Shown here in pieces: positions 24,510-32,139 of a stretch of DNA of 50,775 nucleotides. Every line of letters begins with the position of its first letter. Position 1 is the first letter of the stretch. Source of the DNA: Aquificales bacterium (GTDB taxonomy: Bacteria > Aquificota > Aquificia > Aquificales > QOAS01); the NCBI GenBank assembly GCA_027035985.1, contig JALVTI010000030.1, positions 1 through 50,775 on the forward strand, written 5' to 3'. The translations under genes and the position numbers were made by a program. Under the pieces are notes generated by a model, which saw nothing but the letters and a program-made list of their open reading frames with translations, was not told the origin of the DNA and ran no database searches.

Positions 24510-25604
24510 ATGCCGAAAAAGGTCTTTTTCTCCCTCGGAGACCGCTCCGCCGATAGGATTCTCTCGAAAATCCTCCCCCATCTGGAGGGCGATTTCGAAC
24601 TCTACGGCATGGGTGGGAGATACACCGAAAACCTCCTCCAAAAGGTGGGAAATGTGGAAGACATAACCGCAACGGGGCTTTTTGAAGTCCTTCCCAAGTT
24701 GGGGAGGATAGTGGCGACCAAGAGGCGGGTTTTGGATTTCCTTAAAAGGGAAAAACCCCACGCCCTGGTTGCGGTCGACGCGCCCGGCTTCAACCTCCCC
24801 CTGATAAAGCGGGCGAGGGAACTCGGCATAAGGCGGGTTGTCTACTACATCCTCCCCCAAATTTGGGCTTGGAAGGAGGGGAGAAAATACACCCTCGCGA
24901 GGTATAGCGACAGCCTTATCTCCATACTCCCCTTTGAGGAGAGATACTTTTCCGACCTAAAGGTGGATTTCGTCTACGCGGGACACCCCTCGGTGGAACT
25001 CCTAAAGGATATTCCAAACGAGAAACCCCTTAGGGAGGACTACTTCGTCGTCTTTCCCGGCAGTAGGACTTCGGAGGTTAGGAGACACCTAAAGGTGTTG
25101 GAAAAGGCTATCCCCCTCGCGGTTAAGGAATTTTCCCTCCGACCGGTGGTTTTGGCTTTCCGCTCCCACCGGAGGTTTTTGAGAAAACTCCACTCCCTAT
25201 GCAGGGTGGTTTACATAGACGCCAACCCCGAAAGGGGGCATCTGTTTATAAAGCACGCCCGCTTCGGGTGGATAAAGTCGGGAACGACCGCCTTCGAGAC
25301 CGCCCTTTTAGGAACGCCCCACCTCCTCTTTTACCGGGTCAGCCGTCCCACCTACTGGATAGCCAAACGGCTCGTCAAAACCCCCCACCTGCACCTGGCG
25401 AACGTGATCCTCGGCGAGGGGGTAATCCCCGAACTGGTTCAAGACCGATTCACCCCCGAAGGGTTGATAAAGGCAACCTACCGCCTATTGGAGGAACCGG
25501 AATATTGGAGGGAACACTTTTCGGTTCTAAGGGAGAAATTGAGACCCCCGAAGGGGTCGGTATTCGAATACACCGCGGAGGTTCTAAAGGAGAAGATAGG
25601 CTAA
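24510..25604 (+). CDS. lpxB: Lipid-A-disaccharide synthase
   Basis: LpxB joins UDP-2,3-diacylglucosamine and lipid X in lipid A synthesis at the inner face of the cytoplasmic membrane. The 364-residue product from ATG 24510 has family landmarks: FELYGMGGRYTE, VDAPGFNLPLIKRAR, YYILPQIWAWKEGR, ILPFEERYF and YAGHPSVELL. The N-terminal motif, usually AGExSGD, reads SLGDRSADR here, a deviation in a conserved loop. A GTG 14 codons upstream is an alternative start but adds residues without family support. This gene is direct evidence for a lipopolysaccharide outer membrane. Confidence 0.9.
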   Translation: MPKKVFFSLGDRSADRILSKILPHLEGDFELYGMGGRYTENLLQKVGNVEDITATGLFEVLPKLGRIVATKRRVLDFLKREKPHALVAVDAPGFNLPLIKRARELGIRRVVYYILPQIWAWKEGRKYTLARYSDSLISILPFEERYFSDLKVDFVYAGHPSVELLKDIPNEKPLREDYFVVFPGSRTSEVRRHLKVLEKAIPLAVKEFSLRPVVLAFRSHRRFLRKLHSLCRVVYIDANPERGHLFIKHARFGWIKSGTTAFETALLGTPHLLFYRVSRPTYWIAKRLVKTPHLHLANVILGEGVIPELVQDRFTPEGLIKATYRLLEEPEYWREHFSVLREKLRPPKGSVFEYTAEVLKEKIG

Positions 25605-25631
25605 CCTTCGGGGGTTAAATTAAGCTCTTTA

Positions 25632-27578
25632 ATGACCTTTGATGTCCAGAAGTTGGAAGAGACCTTTAAGAGGAATATCGAATTTTTCAAAAAAACCGCA
25701 CCCCTATTGGCGGAAAAGTTTGAAAATTACACCCCCAAGGCGGAACTGATAATAGACCCCTCCGGTCGGGTAAATATTTACGACAAAGAAAAGGAATCCT
25801 ATCTCTATCCCGGCGATGGGAGACTTATAACCGCGAGACAGCTCGCCGAGTGGCTCAAGAAACCTTCTTTTATGACCCTCGCAACCCAACACGTAAAGGG
25901 TAGACCCGAATGGCTCCACACGAGGTATATAAACCGCCTTATAGACCTCCGAAAGGAGTTTTTTGAAAAAAAGGGTCTATCTTTGAGCGGAGAAGTTATT
26001 CCCTCCCTTTTGGTGATGGGGGTAGGTTTGGGGGAACACCTCAAGTTTTTATTGAAAGACCTACCGACGGAAAATGTTTTGGTTATAGAACCCAACGAGG
26101 ACTTTTTTTATATCTCCCTCCACCTCTTGGATTGGGAAGGGCTTTTAAAACCCTTTATAGGTGGGGAGAGAAAAATTTTCCTCCTTTTGGGGGAGGATGC
26201 AAGGGATATAGAAAACGTAGTCGGTTATTTCAACAACATAGGACCCTTTAAGGCGGCGTCAACCTTTTTATACATCCACTATTTGGACGATTTTCTCAAG
26301 AACTACATAAGGCAACTTTCGGAGGAGGTGGTTAGAAATATCTCCTTCTTCGGCTTTTTCGACGACGAACTTATATCCCTAAAGCACACCCTTCAGAACA
26401 TAAAGGCGAAAGTTCCCCTCTTCAACCCCTATGGGAAGGATTTCAACCCCAAGATGCCCGCCGTGGTTGTGGGTTCGGGACCCTCCCTCGACTTTTTGCT
26501 TCCCTATCTGAAGAAATATAGGGACAAGCTTTTCGTGATATCTTGCGGAACAGCTCTTGCCGTTTTGGAAAGGGAGGAGATAGTTCCCGACCTGCACGTC
26601 AATATCGAACGAAACGATACACCTTATAAGGTGGCTGTTTCTACCACCTCCGAAAGTTTCAGAAAAAAAATCCCCTTTCTGGGGGCTAACAACAACTATC
26701 CCCCCTTCTTCGAAGCCTTCGGAAAGAATGCGATGTTTCTAAAGGGAAGCGATTCGGGAGCCGACCTCTTCCCCCACGAAAAGCTTTATTTTGTAAATCC
26801 AACGGTGACCAATACCGGTTTGGCTTTGGCTTACTACCTCGGATTTAAAGAAATTTACCTTTTCGGGGTGGATTTGGCATTTCACGAGAAAAAGCACCAC
26901 GCCAAGGGAACAGCCTACGAAACCTTTTTCGGAAAAGATGTTGAAGAACACTTTAAGGGGGGAATAGAGGTAGAGGGTAACTTTGGAGGGGTCTTAACGA
27001 CCAACTCGATTTTCTACAGCTCCAAAAGGGTTATGGAGCAGGCTATCGAGTATTTCTCCCACAAGAGGAAAGAGTTCAAAGTATTCAATCCCAACAGGGG
27101 GGCGAAAATAAAAGGTGCCCAACCTCTCCCCTTGGAGGATTTGGAAAAAAGACTCTCCTCCCTTCCGGAGGGGGATGAAGGATACCGCAACACCTTTTGG
27201 GATTTGGGTGTGGAACCCATAAAGGAGGAGTGGTTTGACTTTCCCCGCGTAAAGATGCAATTGATGACAAACTTTTTCCAACTCAAGGAGGTTATGGAGG
27301 GGGAACTTTCCAAACTGCTCGGGGGGGAAGATGCCTTTAAAATCCTATCGGAGTTTTACGAATATATTAGAATCCTCCGAAGGCACAACATACTCATTTA
27401 CCGACTCCTCCACGGGACTCTTACCCTCTTTATAGCCCATATGTATGCGGGACTTTTAGCCGACGCCCCAAAGAAGAAAAAAATGGAATACCTAAAGAGG
27501 GCGACCGAACTATTTAAAAAGATGCTCCAAGAGATGGAAAAAGAGATTTACAACCTATACGGGTATTTCCCTTATTGA
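25632..27578 (+). CDS. Maf-type (DUF115) motility accessory glycosyltransferase
   Basis: The 648-residue protein has the DUF115/MptE-like core at about residues 275-450: PAVVVGSGPSLDFLLPYLKK, LFVISCGTALAVL and the later YLGFKEIYLFGVDLAFHEKK. In flagellated bacteria such proteins transfer nonulosonic acids to flagellin and are needed for filament formation. The N-terminal 270 residues and C-terminal helices match the layout of Maf proteins. It follows lpxB by 27 bp and overlaps the end of trpD by seven bases tail to tail. The sugar donor cannot be read from the sequence, and no flagellin gene is in the window. Confidence 0.8.
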   Translation: MTFDVQKLEETFKRNIEFFKKTAPLLAEKFENYTPKAELIIDPSGRVNIYDKEKESYLYPGDGRLITARQLAEWLKKPSFMTLATQHVKGRPEWLHTRYINRLIDLRKEFFEKKGLSLSGEVIPSLLVMGVGLGEHLKFLLKDLPTENVLVIEPNEDFFYISLHLLDWEGLLKPFIGGERKIFLLLGEDARDIENVVGYFNNIGPFKAASTFLYIHYLDDFLKNYIRQLSEEVVRNISFFGFFDDELISLKHTLQNIKAKVPLFNPYGKDFNPKMPAVVVGSGPSLDFLLPYLKKYRDKLFVISCGTALAVLEREEIVPDLHVNIERNDTPYKVAVSTTSESFRKKIPFLGANNNYPPFFEAFGKNAMFLKGSDSGADLFPHEKLYFVNPTVTNTGLALAYYLGFKEIYLFGVDLAFHEKKHHAKGTAYETFFGKDVEEHFKGGIEVEGNFGGVLTTNSIFYSSKRVMEQAIEYFSHKRKEFKVFNPNRGAKIKGAQPLPLEDLEKRLSSLPEGDEGYRNTFWDLGVEPIKEEWFDFPRVKMQLMTNFFQLKEVMEGELSKLLGGEDAFKILSEFYEYIRILRRHNILIYRLLHGTLTLFIAHMYAGLLADAPKKKKMEYLKRATELFKKMLQEMEKEIYNLYGYFPY

Positions 27579-28597
27579 TTCTTCCACCTGTTGGAGAGTT
27601 CCACAAACCTTTTAACGGTCTCCCTTACCCTTCCACTTCTGACGGTTTCCCTCGCCAATTCTACCCCCCTTTGGGGGTTTTCAACCAAACCCGCCGCGGC
27701 GAGGGCGAAGGCGCTGTTTATAACGAGAAAATCTTCAGCCACCTCGTTCCTACCCTCGAGAATTTCTTCGAAAATGCGCACATTGGTTGCGCAATCGCCT
27801 CCCGCAATCTCCTCCAAAGGGCGCCTTTTCAAACCGAAGTCCTCCGGTTTTACCTTATAAACGTTAACCCCTTCGGGGGATATTTCCGCAACCAGGGTTT
27901 CGTCGGTTACGGAGACCTCGTCAAGTCCCTCCATTCCGTGAACCACATACCCCTTTATCACCCCCAAGTTTTTCAAGACGTGGGCTAAAGGTTCGACCAA
28001 ATCGGCGGAGTATACCCCCACCAGTTGGCGTTTCGCACCCGCCGGATTGGAGAGGGGTCCCACCAGGTTGAAAAGCGATTTAACCCCAACCTCCCGCCGC
28101 ACCTTGGCGACACTCTTCATCGCCGGGTGGTAGATAGGTGCAAATAGAAAACCAATTCCCACCTCATCTATAAGTTTTGAAACCGCTTCGGGTGGAAGCT
28201 CTATATATGCCCCCAAAGTCTCTATAAAATCGGCGCTTCCGCATTTGCTCGAAACGGCTCGGTTGCCGTGTTTTGCCACCTTTCCCCCGGCGGCGGCTAC
28301 CACAAAGGCGGTCATAGTTGATACGTTGAAGGTGTCCACCCTGTCGCCTCCCGTTCCGCAGGTGTCGACCAGCTCCTCCGGATGGGGGTAGGGAACTCGG
28401 GTAGCCCACTCGCGAAACTTTTCGGCGGCGGCGGTTATCTCCTCTACCGAAGCGCCCTTCATAGCCATGCCCATGATAAAGGCGCCGATTTGACCCTCGG
28501 TACTTTTACCGCTAACTATATCGGTCAAAGCCTCTTGGAGTTCCTCTTTCGTTAGGTTTTCAAAACGGGATAATTTTCTAATGATGTCCTTACGCAT
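27572..28597 (-). CDS. trpD: Anthranilate phosphoribosyltransferase
   Basis: TrpD transfers phosphoribose from PRPP to anthranilate in tryptophan synthesis. The 341-residue protein has the glycine-rich PRPP loop DTCGTGGDRVDTFNVST (about residues 78-94), the KHGNRAVSSKCGSADFIE segment, and EVGIGFLFAPIYHPAMK with the FNLVGPLSNPA signature later. Length and order are normal for a stand-alone TrpD. It starts head-to-head with the LptE-like gene, the two coding starts overlapping by 17 bases, so each promoter must lie inside the other gene. Confidence 0.94.
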   Translation of the reverse strand: MRKDIIRKLSRFENLTKEELQEALTDIVSGKSTEGQIGAFIMGMAMKGASVEEITAAAEKFREWATRVPYPHPEELVDTCGTGGDRVDTFNVSTMTAFVVAAAGGKVAKHGNRAVSSKCGSADFIETLGAYIELPPEAVSKLIDEVGIGFLFAPIYHPAMKSVAKVRREVGVKSLFNLVGPLSNPAGAKRQLVGVYSADLVEPLAHVLKNLGVIKGYVVHGMEGLDEVSVTDETLVAEISPEGVNVYKVKPEDFGLKRRPLEEIAGGDCATNVRIFEEILEGRNEVAEDFLVINSAFALAAAGLVENPQRGVELARETVRSGRVRETVKRFVELSNRWKNQ

Positions 28598-29036
28598 ATT
28601 TCTAATGATATTTTTGTTCCCTTTGGCGGTTTTCGGATTGAGTTTCTGCCGTGTGGAGGTCTACAACAATTCCGATATCCAAAAGGGGTTTATAGATAGC
28701 TATTTATCCCAAAAGGTGTTTGAAATACTTACCGAGACCGGATGGGTGAACGACTGCAAAACGGGAAAAACCATAAGGGTAATAGTTGAGAAGGTAACCT
28801 TTAAAGGGAGTTCTATATCGAATAACCGCTTTAGCGGTTATACATTCCGCATAGAGTTCACCATAGAACTCCCAAAGAAAAAGTTTCATTACACCCTAAG
28901 CAGGTATGTAGCCCTACCCAATCCCTCCGAAGGAACCCTTCCTATAAGGGGCGCCTTTATAGATGTTTTGGAAAGTTATCAAATCAACATAAAGAGGGAC
29001 CTATTGCAATACGAAAAACAATTAAAGAAACGTTAA
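28581..29036 (+). CDS. LptE-like outer-membrane assembly protein
   Basis: The 151-residue product begins with a hydrophobic signal segment (residues 1-20, IFLMIFLFPLAVFGLS, then FCRVEVY). It contains the pattern seen in LptE-type proteins: GSSISNNRFSGYTFRIEFTI and then FHYTLSRYVALPN. LptE plugs the LptD barrel and helps deliver lipopolysaccharide to the cell surface. A cysteine at about residue 23 could be a lipid attachment site, but the lipobox is not typical. The presence of lpxB close by fits. Assignment rests on these motifs and length. Confidence 0.6.
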   Translation: MMSLRIFLMIFLFPLAVFGLSFCRVEVYNNSDIQKGFIDSYLSQKVFEILTETGWVNDCKTGKTIRVIVEKVTFKGSSISNNRFSGYTFRIEFTIELPKKKFHYTLSRYVALPNPSEGTLPIRGAFIDVLESYQINIKRDLLQYEKQLKKR

Positions 29037-30037
29037 GAATCCTTTATTTGAAGCAGTTTTTCCTTTTGGGAATACTCCGCCAATCGGTTGGCGAGCTTTA
29101 TAGCCTCCACCGTTGAAGCGGGGTTGCAAATCCCCTTCCACGCTATATCGAAGGCGGTTCCGTGGTCGGGCGAAGTTCGCGGAACGGGCAGACCGAGGGT
29201 GACGTTTACCCCCCTGTCGAAGGCGAGCATCTTGAAGGGTATAAGCCCCTGGTCGTGATACATAGCCAAAAAGACGTCAAACCTCTCCCTAAATTGAGGC
29301 ACAAAGGCTACATCGGGAACTAGGGGACCCTCGCAGTTAATACCCTCTTCCTTTGCCCTTTCAACGGCGGGTTTTATAACCTCCACCTCTTCGGTTCCTA
29401 TCTCCCCACCCTCACCCGCGTGAGGATTTAAACCCAAAACCCCTATTTTCGGTTTTTTTTGGAAATATCTCTCAAATTCCCTTTCGATGAGTCGGAGTTT
29501 TTGAACTATCCCCTCGGCGGAAATACTTTTCGGAACCTCCCTTAAAGGGATATGTATGGTCTGAAGAACCACCTTTAGGGGTTGGGAGTAAAACATCATC
29601 GCAAAGTCCTTAACCCGTTGAAAGAAGGCGACGAACTCGGTCTGCCCCGGAAAGGAGAATTTCCCCCCCTTTTTAGCCCAATACTTGCTTATCGGAAGGG
29701 TGACTATAGCGTCAATCTCCCCGCGTAGGACATCGGCGGACATCCTTCCCAAATAGGTGACCGCAACAAAACCGGCCGCCTCCGAGGGCTTTATTCCGGC
29801 AACCCCCCTAACGCGGTTCAAACTTATCAGATAGACCCCGGGGGATTTAACCTGCGAAATATCCCTTATAGGGGTGTATTGAAAGTTGGGATTAAACCTC
29901 TCCTTGGCGTATCTTAAGACCACCTCCTCCCCGTAGAAGATATAAGCCTTATCCGGCTGAAAGGCTTCGGTAGCCTTGACCGCGCACTCGTAGGAGATAC
30001 CGGCGGGGTCGCCGAGACTTATCGCAATCTTTCTCAC
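29033..30037 (-). CDS. pdxA: 4-hydroxythreonine-4-phosphate dehydrogenase
   Basis: PdxA oxidises 4-phosphohydroxy-L-threonine in the DXP-dependent route to pyridoxal phosphate. The 334-residue protein has the N-terminal SLGDPAGISYE motif, TLPISKYWAKKGG, GLNPHAGEGGEIGTEE and MYHDQGLIPFK, which include the metal and substrate ligands. ATG 30037 begins 15 bp before a terminator hairpin of the upstream gene. It overlaps the LptE-like gene tail-to-tail by four bases (shared TTAA). Length and motif order are normal. Confidence 0.93.
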   Translation of the reverse strand: MRKIAISLGDPAGISYECAVKATEAFQPDKAYIFYGEEVVLRYAKERFNPNFQYTPIRDISQVKSPGVYLISLNRVRGVAGIKPSEAAGFVAVTYLGRMSADVLRGEIDAIVTLPISKYWAKKGGKFSFPGQTEFVAFFQRVKDFAMMFYSQPLKVVLQTIHIPLREVPKSISAEGIVQKLRLIEREFERYFQKKPKIGVLGLNPHAGEGGEIGTEEVEVIKPAVERAKEEGINCEGPLVPDVAFVPQFRERFDVFLAMYHDQGLIPFKMLAFDRGVNVTLGLPVPRTSPDHGTAFDIAWKGICNPASTVEAIKLANRLAEYSQKEKLLQIKDS

Positions 30038-30055
30038 AAAAGATTATTTATAGAG

Positions 30056-30074
30056 AAAAAGCCCCCTTCGGGGG
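30056..30074 (-). terminator. Intrinsic terminator of the coiled-coil protein gene
   Basis: On the minus strand CCCCC, GAA loop and GGGGG form a five-base-pair stem followed by C and five T. It lies 15 bp beyond the end of the gene at 30089 and before pdxA, so it separates the two transcripts. Confidence 0.8.
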
Positions 30075-30088
30075 AAAATTTGGGGTAA

Positions 30089-30595
30089 TTATTGGGCTCC
30101 GCCGCTGATGGCTTTGAGTATGGCGTCCCTGGTTGCAGGGATGTTTAGGAGTATGTTGAATATAACGGTACCAACCAACAGCAACCACAAGAAGAACATT
30201 AGACCTTTAACACCACTGGTTTTACCATTGATTTGGTCGAGTTTAGCCTCCATTTCGGATATTTTTCCCTCTAAGCTTTCGAGCTTCTCGCCGAGAGTGT
30301 CGATTTTTCCTATTTGGGTTTGAATTTCCGCTATTCTGGTATCCACATCGCGTAGGACTCTGTCGGCGGCTTCGTTTATCGCGCTTTGAACAACCTCTTT
30401 AATTTCGGAGATGGACTTTTCCTCAACTGCCTTCATCTCGGCGAGGGCGGTCTCTATCTTTTGGAGTATCTCCTCGGCTAGGAGTCTTACTTCGCTTTGG
30501 GCTTGCTGTTTGAGAAATTCGACGAGCTCTTTAGCCTCCTCGTCGCCCAATTTCTCCCTGAGCTTTTCGTAAAGGTCTATTTCGGAAACAATCAT
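30089..30595 (-). CDS. Coiled-coil protein with one C-terminal membrane segment
   Basis: The 168-residue product has a long coiled coil (about residues 30-125, with repeated Ile/Leu at heptad positions such as ISEIKEVVQSAINEAADRVL and LESLEGKISEMEAKLDQI). It is followed by a single hydrophobic helix (GLMFFLWLLLVGTVIFNILL, residues 130-149) and a short tail. The start ATG is preceded by a strong AAGGAGG, and an AT-rich spacer with two TTAATTAA palindromes lies upstream. The layout resembles DUF1640-type membrane coiled-coil proteins. It is a single-gene transcript ended by its own terminator. No specific function can be stated. Confidence 0.7.
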   Translation of the reverse strand: MIVSEIDLYEKLREKLGDEEAKELVEFLKQQAQSEVRLLAEEILQKIETALAEMKAVEEKSISEIKEVVQSAINEAADRVLRDVDTRIAEIQTQIGKIDTLGEKLESLEGKISEMEAKLDQINGKTSGVKGLMFFLWLLLVGTVIFNILLNIPATRDAILKAISGGAQ

Positions 30596-30649
30596 CTTTC
30601 GACCTCCTTAACAAAAATCTATTAATTAAGTTTAATTAAAAATTGGGGT

Positions 30650-31756
30650 CTAAACCCGAAGGGCAAAACCTTCTTTTTCCATTTCCTTAATAAACCTTTC
30701 GGCAAGCGCATTCACCTCTTCGTCCGATAGGCTCTTTTCCGGGTGTCTCAAGACCACCCTAACCGCTATCGAGACCTTACCCTCACCTATCTTTTCACCC
30801 CTGTAGATGTCGAATATGTAAACCTCCTCCAAGAGGTCGCCGAAAACTTCCTTCGCCACCTTTAGGAGTTTTTCCGAAACACCCACCTCCTCGGGGACGA
30901 CGAAAGCAAAGTCCCTCCTCGTAGGGGGAAACTTCGATATAGCCCTGTATTGGGGTCTCTTTGCCACCTCTTGGAGTTTCTCGAGGTCTACCTCACCGAC
31001 AAAGGGAACCGATTTGAGTTCGAGCTTCTGCGCCGCTTGGGGGTGGAGTTTTCCGAAATACCCCAAAACGGTTTCACCCACCCTTATCTCCGCGCACAGG
31101 TAGGGGTGCATATAGGAGACCTCCTTCGGTCGGACGGAGAAATCCCCCACCCCGAAACGGGACAGAAGCGCTTCCAATACACCCTTAAAGGTTAGAAAAT
31201 CCCATTCCTCCTCACCCCTAAAGTGTTTCCTGAACTTCCCAACCGCCAGCAGTCCCAAAGTGGGAACTTCCCTATCTTCGAGGTAGACCTTACCGAGTTC
31301 GAATATCGCAATATCCCTGCTGAAGTTGTTTTGATTGAATTTGGCGACCTTTACCAGGGAGGGGATGAGCGAAGTCCTCATATGCCTCTGCTCGGCGTTG
31401 AGTGGGTTGACAATCTCCCAATAGGAGGGGAGGTTAAAGAGCTCCCTAAGGCTCTCCTCAATCCAGGGAAAGGTGATAACCTCGTCAAAACCCCTATCGG
31501 TTAGGAGATTTCTAATCTTTTCTTCAAAAGGTCTCCTTATCTCGGTATTCATGGGAAGGGTAGGCTTTTGGGGTTCCACGTTGGTGTATCCGTAAATTCT
31601 TAAGATTTCCTCTATTAGGTCGACATCTTTGGATATGTCGAAACTCCTAAAGGCGGGTATTTTCGAGCTGAAAACCGCATCGAGGGGGATATTCTTTTCT
31701 TCCGCCACTTTTAGGAGTTCCGAATAGGGCATTCTTACCCTAAGAGGTTTCGACAT
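30650..31756 (-). CDS. Phenylalanyl-tRNA synthetase beta subunit, C-terminal half only
   Basis: The 368-residue protein begins in the middle of the B5 domain of PheT (KIPAFRSFDI and VDLIEEILRIYGYTNV at residues 32-60). It continues through the B6-B7 core (PLNAEQRHMRTSLIPSL, FNQNNFSRDIAIFELGKV) and ends with the FDX-ACB anticodon-binding domain (FPPTRRDFAFVV to the end). Bacterial PheT is normally about 780-800 residues; the EMAP-like tRNA-binding, B1 and B3/B4 editing domains are missing. A TAG lies in frame five codons upstream, and the fliQ stop is only 28 bp away, so no extension is possible here. Either the N-terminal half is encoded elsewhere or this is a paralogue or fragment. Confidence 0.85.
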   Translation of the reverse strand: MSKPLRVRMPYSELLKVAEEKNIPLDAVFSSKIPAFRSFDISKDVDLIEEILRIYGYTNVEPQKPTLPMNTEIRRPFEEKIRNLLTDRGFDEVITFPWIEESLRELFNLPSYWEIVNPLNAEQRHMRTSLIPSLVKVAKFNQNNFSRDIAIFELGKVYLEDREVPTLGLLAVGKFRKHFRGEEEWDFLTFKGVLEALLSRFGVGDFSVRPKEVSYMHPYLCAEIRVGETVLGYFGKLHPQAAQKLELKSVPFVGEVDLEKLQEVAKRPQYRAISKFPPTRRDFAFVVPEEVGVSEKLLKVAKEVFGDLLEEVYIFDIYRGEKIGEGKVSIAVRVVLRHPEKSLSDEEVNALAERFIKEMEKEGFALRV

Positions 31757-31784
31757 AAGTAATAGATACTACGTTAGGAACCTT

Positions 31785-32057
31785 TTACGACCCGAACAGT
31801 TGGGGAATCAGGTTAAAAATTTCCTTTGTGAAGTAGATGAGCTTTTCCAACATCCACCCACCGAGGATAAAAAGCGTAATTATCACCGCTATTATTTTGG
31901 GAATAAAGGCGAGGGTCATTTCCTGTATTTGGGTAGCCGCCTGCAGTATGGAAACAACCAACCCCACTACAAAAGCCGCCAAAAGCACCGGCATGGTTAG
32001 GTAGAGAACTAAAAAGGTAGTTTTTTGACCTATCGAAATTACAAAATCGGGGCTCAT
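31785..32057 (-). CDS. fliQ: Flagellar export apparatus protein
   Basis: FliQ is a two-helix subunit of the flagellar type III export gate in the inner membrane. The 90-residue product has both helices: VLYLTMPVLLAAFVVGLVVS (about residues 17-36) and IPKIIAVIITLFILGGWM (about 52-69). The AATQIQEMTLAFIPK linker between them is the most conserved feature of the family. ATG 32057 is preceded by a weak ACCTCTG stretch. No other export-gate gene is adjacent, so flagellar genes appear to be dispersed in this genome. The truncated pheT follows after 28 bp on the same strand. Confidence 0.9.
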   Translation of the reverse strand: MSPDFVISIGQKTTFLVLYLTMPVLLAAFVVGLVVSILQAATQIQEMTLAFIPKIIAVIITLFILGGWMLEKLIYFTKEIFNLIPQLFGS

Positions 32058-32139
32058 CAGAGGTTAATGATGACACCTTTAAAGGTTTAAACTCCTTGAA
32101 AAACCGTTAAAGGGTAAAAACCTATATTCAAACCTTAGG

